From Ailurus styani (Eukaryota > Chordata > Mammalia > Carnivora > Ailuridae): DNA of 64,000 nt. The DNA lies in contig LNAC01000755.1 of the NCBI GenBank assembly GCA_002007465.1, forward strand, positions 558,277-622,276, read 5' to 3'. The translations under genes and the position numbers were made by a program. Under the pieces are notes generated by a model. The model did not search any database. It had not been told where the DNA came from and saw nothing but the letters and a program-made list of their open reading frames with translations. Position 1 is the first letter of the stretch. Each line of letters opens with the position of its first letter. Of the stretch, positions 44,241 through 54,908 are shown in pieces.

Positions 44241-45689
44241 GCCCACCTGGCACCCTAGCAGTCCCAGCATGTCTGCCCCTGTGGGCTGTGCACAGGTCAC
44301 TGTCCTGGTGCAAGACCTGGCCAGGGAGCATAGAAGTGATAGGGCCTTCCAAGCATTGGCCCTGGGGTCTCCCCGCAGCAATCTCCTCCAGGGGGCAGAT
44401 GTCAGGGGGAAGCGTTTGCATCCTTGCACTGCCACACCTTGTCCTCACCCCATGAGCCACACAGGTGGGTGTCACACTCTACTGTCCCTTATCGCTGTGA
44501 ACTCTCCTACTTTGGAGCTTCTGCTGGAGCTGAACTGGTCCTAAAAAGCCATACCCTTTGGTCACCTGACCAGTGCTTCCCCTTATCCCTCCCAGAAGCT
44601 TTCTGAGTCCCTCACTGAAATGCTCCTCCATCCCCTGGTTCCCACTGTAGGGCCCGGATCCCTTAGTGCCCATGCTGGGCCCAGGCCTGTCTGCTGCCCC
44701 TGGGAGGCTGGCGTCCCTGAATGCTGGGGCTGAGGGTATGACCTACATCATGGCTGGTGCATATCCGTGTGTATTCAGTAGTAGCACACCACCACGTTGG
44801 AGTCTGGGGCCACCCCCTGAGTGAGGCTGAATCCAGATCCCTGGAGCTCAGCTGACTGGCCAGTGTTCGCTTCCCACCCCAGGCTTGTAGATGGACTACC
44901 ATTAGCTCAAGAGCCCTCCACATATACTATAAAGACAGTTGGATGCTTGGAAGCCTCTCGCAGTGGCAGGATTTCGTGCAGGTGGGTGTGGGGAAGGGAG
45001 GGCTAGGAGAGGAAATTGGAAAAGGGATATTTTTTAGCACCTGGGCAAGAAGGAACTCTGGCAAAGCCAGTCAGGTGCTGCTCTCCCAGGCATCCAGGCT
45101 TCAGGTCAGCTAGAATTACAGATGAGGGGGCCATCCTTCCCCAGTCACAGCTCTCTCTGGGGTGGGTGGGGACAAGAGGGTCCCACCAGGCGTCTCCAGG
45201 CAGGCCCTCAGCCAGTCCGCACGCAGGTCAACCAGGCACGGCTGCTCCAGAGTGAAAAGAATCTTAAACCCAGTGGGCACGGGACTCCCAACCTCCTCAC
45301 CATCCCACCTGCAGACCCCCTATTTGGAAAACTCTTACATAGTAAATGAATGGCAGTTAAATAGAGAAAAATGACTTGATTTCTGAGTGTGACCCTTCGG
45401 GGGCTGAGAAGGGGTCCTGGAGGCCCATCAGGGAGAGAAAACTGGGGGCTCCCCCATTGCCTCCCAGGAGACTCCTATGTATTGGTGCTTGTAGGGTGTA
45501 TTCCAACACTGTTTACCAATAAAACAAGGGTGGCCAATTCCTGCCCATCTCTGCCCTGAGTGACAATGCGGGCCGCACAGAGCTCTACCAGCTGGCTCTA
45601 AGGCTGGGCAACTTGAGAAGAATCCTCAAACACAAACCCTGTGAGTCTCTCAGTAAACTCAAGGTGCTCGAGGAGATCAAGGCAGACAG
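44241..45689. other. Unique sequence right of the CpG island
   Basis: No repeat is recognised in about 1.45 kb. Frames are short. This is where a first intron or further 5' exons might lie if the island is a plus-strand promoter, but I cannot identify an exon. Confidence 0.4.
44385..44398 (+). promoter_or_regulatory. CTCF-like core motif
   Basis: CCTCCAGGGGGCAG differs from a standard CTCF core only at the third base. It lies about 150 bp beyond the CpG-island edge, a common position for CTCF near promoters. Confidence 0.45.
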
Positions 45690-46180
45690 AGGCCCTGCTC
45701 ATCTGGTTATGAGAAAGATTTCAACTTAGTTTCGCTTTGTTTTTATTTGACTTTTTGGCCACAGGCCCTGCTATCACCTTTTAGAATCTTCCTTCCTCCC
45801 TCTAAACGCCGGCTGAGGTTCAGAAGTTCTCAGGGAAACCAACATTGTATAATAAGACCTGGAAGGGCCTTTTTCATGAAGAAATCCTTCTTTAATGTCT
45901 GTTTATGGCTGGGCGCTGTCTGCGGCTTTATGTAGCAACATCTGATTAAAAGATGCCCAGCATATCCCGGGGCAGGAGACAAATAATTGCTGTGCTTAAT
46001 TTTCCCATGTGATGATTAATGAAAGATTTGCTCATTTTGTCCGTGTGGGAAAGAGGCAACGTTAATATCCTTGGACTTGAACACTCTTCAGAATTGCTAT
46101 CCTGACACGGTGTGACACAGGGCTGGCTGTCCCTGCTGTGATTACTCTAGGCATTGGAAAACAGAACAAGCTTTTGGTGC
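45690..46180. promoter_or_regulatory. Candidate conserved non-coding element
   Basis: Repeat-free, AT-rich sequence flanks GC-rich DNA. It has clustered homeodomain cores: 'ctgattaaaagatg' (about 45950), 'aaataattgc' (45981-45990), 'cttaatttt' (about 45996) and 'gatgattaat' (46011-46020). No open frame of note is present. The enhancer role is inferred from composition and motif clustering only. Confidence 0.35.
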
Positions 46181-46579
46181 CAAACAGCACAGCAGGGCGT
46201 GGAAGCAGGTATTCCCAGCCTCTCTGTTATGTAACCTAACACATATACATGGCAGAACCAATATTTCTTCCCCAAACATTAGATAAACAATGCACCCCAT
46301 AAATGAAGATCATTTGTTGTTAAGTCTCTCACCATTACTAAGGTCTTAGACCTGCCGCAAGGCTTTATCTCAACTCAGAGAAGAAAATATTCCTACCTGT
46401 ACTGTCTCTTCTATGGAACTTTTCTTGCCTCTGACCTCTGATCAAAAGGGCCTGGCCCAGGAGACAGGAGAATGTTTAGTAATGAATTTGACTATGACTT
46501 GGCTGTGTTACTTCGCAGATCTCAGTGTCCCTCTCTGAGAATCAATTAGTTTATACGTTAATAGGGAGAAGAATAAATT
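46181..46579. other. Unique sequence, no gene seen
   Basis: No recognised repeat. Two short AT-rich patches only. Confidence 0.4.
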
Positions 46580-46633
46580 TCCTTCCTTCTTTCCTTCCTT
46601 CGCCTCCTTCTCCTTCCTTCCTTCTTTTTCCTT
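46580..46633. repeat. (CTTC)n-like pyrimidine tract
   Basis: Irregular CCTT/CTTC units. It lies at the left edge of an inverted L1, where an inverted poly-A tail might have seeded the tract. Confidence 0.85.
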
Positions 46634-47945
46634 CAATTTTTTTATTATGGAAAATTGTCATTCCAGACATAAATGTAGAGAGAATAGGAAAATCAACCTC
46701 TGTATACTCCTCGCCAGCTTCAACAATGATCACCCCTACTCACTCCACCCCCTAAAGCCGATCCCTAAACATCAGTAATTTCATCTGTAAATATTTAAGG
46801 ATTATAGTGCTTATCTATTTATGCTATCTAGTTGCTTGAAACAGCAATAATCTGTTATATTATGATTCTATGGGTTGTCAGTTTGGGCTTGGACCAGCTG
46901 AATAGCTCTTCTGTTGGTTTTGTCTGGCTCTCTCATGCAGATGCAGGTAGCTTGTGATTTGACTGGGGCAGGACAGCCTTTGATGGCCTCACTCACATGT
47001 CTGGCAGTTGGTCAAAGTGCCTCAGTTGTCTCCATGGCCTCTCCAGCAGACTAGCTTGGACTTGCCTCCATGGTGGCAGCATTGCGAGACTTTCCAGGGC
47101 AAGAGAGGGCAAGCCCCAATGTGCAAGTACTTTTCAAGCCTCTGCTTGTCTCATGTTTGCTAATATCCTATTTTCCAAAACAAGTCATGTATCCAAGCCT
47201 GGAGTCAATGTGGGGGAGGGGATAGAAATGTACAAGGACATAGAAGCAGGAGGAGAAATTCACTAGGACCCATTACTGTGGCAATCTACCACACGAATAC
47301 ATTCCTAAAACAGAAGCCCCTCTTTTTAACATATCCATAATCTTATTATCACAGCCTACAAAATCAACTACCCATCTTTGTATTGGCAATATCCACTCAG
47401 TCTCTAGAATTCTCCAATTGTCATATAATTATTTCTGTTTTTGTTGATGTTACTTGTTTATAGTTGATTTGTTTGAATCAGGATCTGAATCAGCCTACAC
47501 TTTGTAGTTGGAAAAGTCTCTTATGTCTCTTTAAGTCTGTAGATTCTCTGTTCTCTCTCCCTCTCTTTAATGTTACCATACTTTATTGAAGAACTTGGGT
47601 TGCTTTTCCTTTTCCTGAAGAATTTCCAATATTCTGGGTTATATTGTTTGGTTCCCTTGGTGCTGGTTAGCATGTTCTTCTGTCCTCTGTACTACCTGTT
47701 AGATGCAGGTCGTTAGATCAAGAGAATCCGTCAGACCCCAGTGAAAGTTTTTTGGCAATGTTTCATAGGTGATGTGATGCATTTCTACCAGCAGATACAT
47801 AATGACCAGTTGCATCTTTCCTAGTGATGTTCAGATTAACTAGGGAATTCAACATTTATTTTCAACAGGACCCACTAGGTTCCATTCAATGACTGCAGTC
47901 AGCAGTAATCATGGCCTGCATCCATTACTTACTTAGGGATTGCAG
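46634..47945 (-). mobile_element. Old L1M 3' UTR, inverted, split by an MLT1 LTR
   Basis: The left part has 'tttttattatggaaaattg', 'aatgtagagagaatagg' and 'ccagcttcaacaatgatcac'. The right part has 'ttgatttgtttgaatcagg', 'gtctcttatgtctctttaag', 'attgaagaacttgggttgc', 'catgttcttctgtcctctg' and 'gcatctttcctagtgatg'. Together they follow the known inverse order of an old L1M 3' UTR. An MLT1-type LTR (about 46815-47297) sits between the two parts. Confidence 0.75.
46815..47297 (-). mobile_element. MLT1-type LTR, inverted, inside old L1
   Basis: 'gctatctagttgcttgaaac', 'gtttgggcttggaccagctg', 'atagctcttctgttggtttt', 'gatggcctcactcacatgtc', 'tggtggcagcattgcgag' and 'ggcaatctaccacac' are the inverse of an old MLT1 LTR. 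Both limits are approximate. Confidence 0.72.
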
Positions 47946-47984
47946 TGTGAGATTTTCTGGGATATAGATGATAACATTCCATTC

Positions 47985-48265
47985 ATGAGAGTTTTAATAC
48001 AGTTGTGTTGGCATGCAGTATAAATTTAAGGTGTGTGGGTTACTGATTTGAATTACACACATCATGAAATGATTATCACAATACAGTTAGTTGTTATCCA
48101 TCAACTCATAGTGATACAAAAAAATTAAAAAAAAATTTTCTGGTGGTAAAAACTCTTAGGATCTACTCTCTTCACAGATTTTATATACACCATTCAGCAG
48201 CATTAACTATAGTCATTGTGTTGTGCATTATGTCCCTCATTCATGAGTTTTGAAATCATGTCAGT
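47985..48265 (-). mobile_element. L1 3' UTR fragment, inverted
   Basis: 'gaaatgattatcacaatacag', 'ttatccatcaactcatag', 'aactcttaggatctactctc' and 'cattaactatagtcattgtg' are the inverse of an L1MA/MB-type 3' UTR, a different subfamily from the preceding element. Confidence 0.7.
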
Positions 48266-48269
48266 AGGG

Positions 48270-48775
48270 CATAAGAAATCAAAATGTGACTCCCAAAGCA
48301 CAGGAAATAAATGAAAAAATAGGCAAATTGAACTATACCAAACTTGAAAACTTCATTTATCAAAGGACACAATTAACAAAGTGAAAAGGTAATCCACAGA
48401 ATGGGAAAAATATTTGTAAATCACATGTCTGATAAAGGGGTAACATCCAGACTATATTAAGAACTCCTACAACTCAACAACAAAAAACCAAACAACCTGT
48501 TTAAAAAATGGCCAGAAGACTTCAATAGACATTTCTTCAAAGAAGATCTACAAATGGCCCATAAGTATGTGAAAGGTGCTCAATATCACTAATCCTTAGG
48601 AAAATGCAAATCAAATCCTCATGAGATGCCACCTCATGCTCATTAAGATGGTTACTACCAACAAAACAGAATATAACAAGTGTTGGCAAGAATGTGGGGA
48701 AATTGGAACCTTTATAAAGTGGTGGGAATATAAAAGGGTGCGGCTGCTGTAGAAAACAGAATAAAGTCATTTCTT
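48270..48775 (+). mobile_element. L1 ORF2 3' fragment, sense
   Basis: 'gaactataccaaacttgaaaac', 'aaagtgaaaaggtaatccac', 'gggaaaaatatttgtaaatc', 'gacatttcttcaaagaagat' and 'gagatgccacctcatgc' match the sense strand of the L1 ORF2 C-terminal part. It faces the inverted L1 piece to its left, head to head, and has no intact frame. Confidence 0.85.
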
Positions 48776-50691
48776 AACTTTAAAGTTATTTTTAAGTATT
48801 GTTTGTGTGTGACCATTGTTCAGCTTGATGTGTGATATATACTGTTTATTTATCATCAAAAAGGTTTTGCAAAACCTGGTTTGGTTAATCCCAAATATAA
48901 TTTTGGGCACCAAGATTTTGTAATTCTGTTTCCTGTTTAGAGAGACATGTCCTTGGCTTTAGGGACAAGCCCACCTCTTCCAATGGTGAAGTTCTCAGGC
49001 ATCAGCAGCTCACCTTCCTTGGCATTCACCTGTCTCTAAGGCAAGTGACAGTGGAAGCAACAAGAGCTAAAAAGCCCCACCCTCTGTTTGGCAGGTCCTT
49101 CCTTGTCAGTGGTTTTATGTTAGCATCTGGGTATATCTGCTTCCAGAAGTTCCCTCACCTCTGGTCGCTCATCAATACTGTTGGGGCTACCATCTAAGCA
49201 TCTCCAGAGAGTCCTGGATGGCCAGAAGTGTTCCACCTCAGAAACCCCACTCAGAGCTCACTTGGTGGCCACAATGTCCTACTGACTAATCTGAAGTATT
49301 TTCAGAATTCTTCAGGGATATATTGGCTGCACCAAGCCATTTATGGAGGCTTAGTCACTCCCATGTTTTCACGTGGACCATGCAAAATTCTTAAAACACT
49401 GGGGGATGCCTATCCCCACACCTTTGCCCTTCTGAGACCAGATCCACTGGGAACCAGGACCCCCAAAAAAGAGTCAAAAGGGTCTCAGCTGTTGTGCTTT
49501 CCTGTGATTGGTTCAGGGTGGGCGTGTGACTCCAAGACCCAGAAAGGGAATGTTTCAGGGAAAGCTTTCCTTTAATAATGAGAAAAATACACATTTCCAT
49601 CCCATGAGGGTCCTGTGGAGTGTGGAATGTTGAGGGTGCAGCCCCCAGGATCCATGGAGAGGAATTTGGGATGTGTTAATGGGGTCCAGCAGATGATAGG
49701 GGAGACCCCACCTCAGATGGCATGGTTGAGTCCTGGCAATCACTTGCAGTTGCTCCCTCAAGTTTCTCATGAAGGGATGTCACTTCACCAACACCACCCA
49801 TTACCAGATGTTCTGAGGCTTACAGCCAGTGGCATCTGACTGAGAGGTTCCTTCTCTTTGTTTGTAGATGGACACAAGCAGAGATCATGTTGGAGGCCTC
49901 TGGAAGGCCCCACAGTGTTCCTTCTTTGGGAGCTCCAAGGGTGGGAGAGATTTGGTGCCTGTCAGACACAGGTAGGGAGGAAGGATGTCCCATCCATTGC
50001 AGTGCCCATCACAGTGGGAATGAGAGAGGGTGGTGCAAGCTGCTTCTTTTGTAATTAGCAAAGGGGAAGAGGCTCTGTAGAAACTAGGGCAGCTGTAAGT
50101 TACAACCAAACTTTTGCTTTGGCCTGAGCACCCATATCCCATCATGATTTTATTGTCATTCATGCTGTCACCTGATTAGCTCCATTAAGGCTTCACTGAA
50201 TTTTATTCTCTCAGGCGCTGTCATTTGTGCAGTAATAAGACTCTGAAGTCCTTGCAAGTAAATTCAATGGAAATACACAATTTTCCTTATACAATATAGG
50301 AATTATTCTCTAAAATATAACTCCCCTGTCTGAGGTCTTAATGACCACTTACCTAGAGTGCTTCCAGGTCTTGTAGAGTCTGAAGATTATACAGTTTTGA
50401 GATCCTTTTAAGAATTACCTGTTATAAATAAAAAAATTAGGAGAAAAGTAAATATTTAGAAAGAGAAAAAAATTCACAACAAATTACAAACTTGAAAGTG
50501 CTGAAAAATACCATACACATCATAAATCTAGAAATGTAACAGAATTTTTTATTAATTAACTGCCTGACATCATTATATATATTTATTTTCCTACATTTTT
50601 GGCTGGACTCTTTGATCACCTTTTTATATGGCAGTTCTTTTGTCATAGTTTCCATAAAGTGTATAAAAGACAATTCAATCTTTTATCAGGC
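48776..50691. other. Unique block, no gene seen
   Basis: About 1.9 kb without a recognised repeat. The part 50130-50640 is AT-rich. The longest frame (49228-49575, plus) shows no domain I recognise. Confidence 0.4.
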
Positions 50692-50840
50692 ACAGAGGTC
50701 AACAAACTTGTTCTGGAAGGACCAAACAGTAAATGTATCAGGCTTCAAAGGCAGTAGGATCTTTGCCACAACTACTCAGCTCTGCAACTGTTGCATGAAA
50801 GCAGCTCTAATTGATATGTAAATAAATGAGAATTCTTGAG

Positions 50841-51041
50841 TTTTTTTTAAAGATTTTTATTTATTTATTTGACACAGAGAGAGATCAGATCACAAGTAGG
50901 CAGAGAGACAGGCAGAGAGAGAGGAGGAAGCAGGCTCCCCGCTGAGCAGAGAGCCCGATGTGGAGCTTGATCCCAGGACCCTGAGATCATGACCTGAGCA
51001 AAAGGCAGAGGCTTTATCCCACTGAGCCACCCAGGTGCCCC
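50841..51041 (-). mobile_element. CAN-SINE, musteloid-type, inside the DNA transposon
   Basis: The inverted tail is followed by 'gatcacaagtaggcagagag' and the inverted head 'ccactgagccacccaggtgc'. The flanking duplication is about aATTCTTGAGTTTT (50830-50844) and aCATTCTTGGGTTTT (51043-51057). Confidence 0.95.
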
Positions 51042-53347
51042 AACATTCTTGGGTTTTAATATAACTTTATTTACAAAAATGGGTGCCATCCTGGAGGGTG
51101 ACATTAGCAAGATGGTGGGGTAGGAAATCCTAGACTTTGTTCTCCCATAGACACAATGACTTAGCAACAATATATAGCCCAAAAAGTCTTTATTAGAATA
51201 CCAGAAAACAACTGAGAAGTCATAACACCCTAGGCAAGCTGAAAGCTAAAAACAGTTGCATTGAAACAGGCAAGAAAAGCCACTTCATTTAAACCACACT
51301 AACCCCTCCCCCAGGGTGACACAGTTCACTGTCAAGAGCAAGTGCCCAACTCGAAGTTTCCTAACTCTCCTACCACAGATAGATACTGACACAGCTTATT
51401 ATGATCAGGGAGAAATGCCTAGCTTGTGGCTTCTCCCTTGGAAGGGAAAAAGAAGAGTGAAACAACATTTTAGCTGTGGGGAACTTCCCAAGGAACTAGT
51501 TTCTGTCTTGCCTGACTCAAAGTGCTGATGGATCTAGTGTACCTTAGATGCCTGGGGGTCACAGAGAACAAAAGAAAGATCAGGGACTTGGTGCAGCTCC
51601 AAAGAACCTGCAGTCCTACAGCCAGACACCAGAGGGAGCAAAAGACTACAAGCTCCTGAAAAGAGACCAGCAAACCTACCTACTACAAAATTACACACAC
51701 AAACCCCTAGAGGACACATCCCCACAAAATGCTTGAGAGGCTCTTTGAATGTCTAGCCAGGCTGAGTGGTGAAGATCTTCCCCTCTACGAAGTCAGTTCA
51801 TAAAGACTGGGAGAGGTGACTGTTCTTTCAAATGCACAAAACACAACAAAAACTAGTAAGGCACAATGGGAAACTGGGAAACATGACTCGGTCGAAGGAA
51901 AAAAACAAATCTCCAGAAACAAACCCTAAAGAAACAGAGATCTATGAATTACTTGACAACTCAAAGTAATTTTAAGAAACTCAGTGCAACACAGGATAAT
52001 ACAGATAGACAACTCAAAAAAAAAAAACAAACAATAAGGAAAACAACACATGACAAAATGAAAATATCAACAGAGAAACTATTAAAAGGAAGCAAATAGA
52101 AATTCGGGCACTAGAGGAGATCAACAACAGACTTGATCAAGCAGAAGGAAGAATCAGCAAACTCGCAGACAGGTCATTTGAAATGATCAAGTCAGAGGAA
52201 AAAAAAGTGAAAAAAGTGAACAAAACGTAAGCAACATATGTGACACTGAGTGGCCCAATATTCACATTATAGAAGTTCTAAGAAGAGATGAGGGAGAGAA
52301 AGAGTCAGAAAACTTATTTGAAAAATAATGGCTGAAAATTTCTCAGTTCGGAGGAACAAAATGAACATCCAAATTCAAGAATCTTAAGAGTCCAACTAAG
52401 ATAAATCCAGAGAGGTCCACACCATGACACCATGTAATCGAACTGTCAAAAGCCAAAAGAAAGAAAGAATCTTAAAAGCATGAATAGGAAAGGGACTTAT
52501 CAAAAACAAGGAGTTCCCTGAAAATTATCAGCAGATTTCTTAACAGAAACATAAGCCGATAGGGAGCTGGATGACATATTCAAAGTGCTGAAAGAAAAAA
52601 AAAACCAAAATCCTGCTAGTCAAAAATCCCAATATTTTTTTCAGAAATAGGAAAAAAAAAACACTCTAAAATGCATATGGAATCTCAAAAGATCCCAAAA
52701 ATCCTGAGAAAAAAGAAGAGCCCTCATACTTTCTCATTTCAAAATATATTGGAAAGCTGCAGCAATCAAAACAGTATGATAGTGGCATAAAAACAGACAT
52801 ACAGACCAATGGAACAGACTAAACAGCCCATAAATAAATCCTTATACATATGGTCAAATAACCTTTGCCAAGGACACCAAGACTACAAAATGGTGAAAGG
52901 AGAGTCTCCTCAACAAATTGTGTTCAGAAAACTGAATATCCACATGAAAAGGAATGAAGTTGGACCCTTACTTTACACCATATAAAAAAAAAATCAACTC
53001 AAAATGGATTTAAGACCTAAATGTAAGCCCTGAAACTATAGAAATTCTAGAATAAAACATAGGAGAGAAGCCTCATGACATTGGATTGGCATTGACTTCT
53101 TGGATATGATACCAAAGCATTGACAACAAAAGCAAAATTGAACAAATGGGACTACATCAAGCTTAAAAACTTCTGCATAGCTAAGGAAACAATCACCAGA
53201 GTGAAAAGATAACCTATGCAATGGGAGAAAATATTTGCAAGCCATGTATCTGATAAGGGTTTAATATCCAGAGTATATAAGGAGATCCTACAGCTCAACA
53301 GCAACAAAACCAAATAACCCAATTTAAAAATGGGCAAAGAACTTTAT

Positions 53348-53539
53348 GGGGCACCTGGGTGGCTCAGTGGGTTAAGGCCTCTGCTTTCGGCTCAGGTCAT
53401 GATCTCAGGGTCCTGGAATCAAGCCCCGCATCGGGCTCCCTGCTCAACAAGGAGCCTGCTTCCTCCTCTCTCTCTGCCTGCCTCTCTGCCTACTTGTAAT
53501 CTCTCTCTCTCTGTCAAATAAATAAATAAAATCTTTTTA
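53348..53539 (+). mobile_element. CAN-SINE inside the deleted L1
   Basis: The head is 'ggggcacctgggtggctcag', with the musteloid-type 'gtgggttaaggcctctgc' body, CT-rich tract and (AATA)n tail. The target-site duplication of about 19 bp, AAAAATGGGCAAAGAACTT, lies at 53326-53344. Its partner, with one mismatch, is at 53540-53558. Confidence 0.97.
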
Positions 53540-53893
53540 AAAAATGGGCAAAGGACTTGAATAGCTATGTCTCCAAAGAAGACAACCAGAGGGCCAACAA
53601 GATTATGAAAAGATACTCAGTATCACTGATCACCAGAGAAAAACAAATCTAAACCACAATGAGCTACCGCCTCATAACCATTAGAATGGTGACAATAAAA
53701 AAATAGAATATAGCAATCGTTGGTGAGGATGTGGAGAAGTTGGAAACTTTATGTATTGTTGGTGGGAATGTAAAATGGTGTAGCTGCTATGGAAAACAGG
53801 ATGGCATTTCCTCAAGTAATTAAAAATAGACTTACCATATGGTCCAGTAATCCCCATTTGGTATATAGCCAAAAGAATTAAAAACAAGATCTT

Positions 53894-54104
53894 TTTTTTT
53901 TTTTTTTTAAGATTTTATTTATTTATTTGACACACAGAGAGAGAAATCACAAGTAGGCAGAGAGGCAGGCAGAGAGAGAGGAGAGAGGAGGAAGCAGGCT
54001 CCCTGCTGAGCGGAGAGCTGGATGCGGGCCTCAATCCCAGGACCCTGAGATCATGACCTGAGCTGAAAGCAGAGGCTTTAACCCACTGAGCCACCCAGGC
54101 GCCC
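53894..54104 (-). mobile_element. CAN-SINE inside the deleted L1, perfect duplication
   Basis: The inverted T-rich tail is followed by 'tcacaagtaggcagagaggc' and the head 'gagccacccaggcgcc'. A perfect 15-bp target-site duplication TAAAAACAAGATCTT lies at 53879-53893 and 54105-54119, so insertion is recent relative to the L1 it sits in. Confidence 0.97.
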
Positions 54105-54696
54105 TAAAAACAAGATCTTAAAGAGATATTTGCAGTCTCATGTTCATTGCAGCATTATTCACAATAGTCAAGAGGTAGAAGCAAACTAAATACCCATTGA
54201 TGGATGAATGGATGGAGAAAATATGGTCTATAATACAATAGAAAATAATTCAGCCTTAAAAAGTAAGAAATCCTATCACATGCTACAATATGGATGAAAC
54301 TTGAGGACATTATGCAAAGTTAAATAAGCCAATCACAGAAGGATGAATATTGCATGATTCCACCTATATGAGGCTTCTAAAGTAGTCAGGCTTATAGAAA
54401 CAGAAAGTATGTGGTTACCAGGGGCTGGGGCTAAGAGGGAAAGGGGAGTCATTGTTCAGTGGGTATGGAGTTTCAGTTTTGCAATACGTAAAAACTCTAG
54501 AAATCCGTTGCACAACCCTATGCACATAGTTAACACTAGCGAACCATACACTTAAAAATGATTATGATGGTAAATTTTATGTTATGGTTTTTTACCGTAA
54601 TAAAAAATATAACAGGTAATAGTCTGTGGGCCACAGTTGGCTAGATAGTTTAGCATTAAAAAAAAGAAGTTTTGTAATTGAAAGTTTAGAATATTC

Positions 54697-54892
54697 GGGG
54701 CGCCTGGATGGCTCAGTCAGTTAAGCATCTGCCTTCAGCTCGGGTCATGATCCCGGGATCCTGGGATCAAGTCCTGTGTTGGCCTCTCTGCTCAGCAGGG
54801 AGCCTGCTTCTCCCTCTACCTCTGACCATCCCCCTGCGCATGCTCTCTCTGTCTCTCCCTCAGATAAATAAATAAATAATTAAAAATAAAAA
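54697..54892 (+). mobile_element. CAN-SINE
   Basis: The head is 'ggggcgcctggatggctcag' and the tail has (AATA)n. The target-site duplication is about AAAGTTTAGAATATTC (54681-54696) and AAAGTTTAGAGTCTTC (54893-54908), with mismatches. Confidence 0.95.
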
Positions 54893-54908
54893 GAAAGTTT
54901 AGAGTCTT

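Larger units (their letters stand above)
51090..54611 (+). mobile_element. L1 with both ends but a large internal deletion
   Basis: A 5'-end-like start ('gcaagatggtggggtaggaa', about 51104) is followed by a 5' UTR/ORF1-type region to about 52645 ('tgaaaatttctcagttcgg', 'atatcagcagatttct'-type text, 'catattcaaagtgctgaaag'). The sequence then jumps to the ORF2 C-terminal third ('gcatatggaatctcaaaag', 'gaaagctgcagcaatcaaaac', 'ccaatggaacagactaaac') and runs to the 3' UTR. It ends at 'taataaaaaatataacagg'. ORF2's endonuclease and reverse transcriptase are absent. Two CAN-SINEs lie inside. Confidence 0.85.
50692..54655 (+). mobile_element. hAT-Charlie-type DNA transposon, split by an L1 and a SINE
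   Basis: The left part (50692 to about 51085) has 'aggtcaacaaacttgttctg', 'actactcagctctgcaactg', 'gcatgaaagcagctctaatt' and 'aataactttatttacaaaa'-like text. The right end (about 54612-54650) has 'agtctgtgggccacagttgg'. Together they make one short non-autonomous hAT-type element of the 'ggccagtttgcc' class. The subfamily (MER58-like by memory) is uncertain. Its halves are now about 3.5 kb apart. Confidence 0.65.

Noticed and set aside
53348..53420. tRNA gene-like head of the CAN-SINEs
   Set aside because: The A/B-box-like sequence is part of the SINE's tRNA-derived promoter, not a functional tRNA gene.
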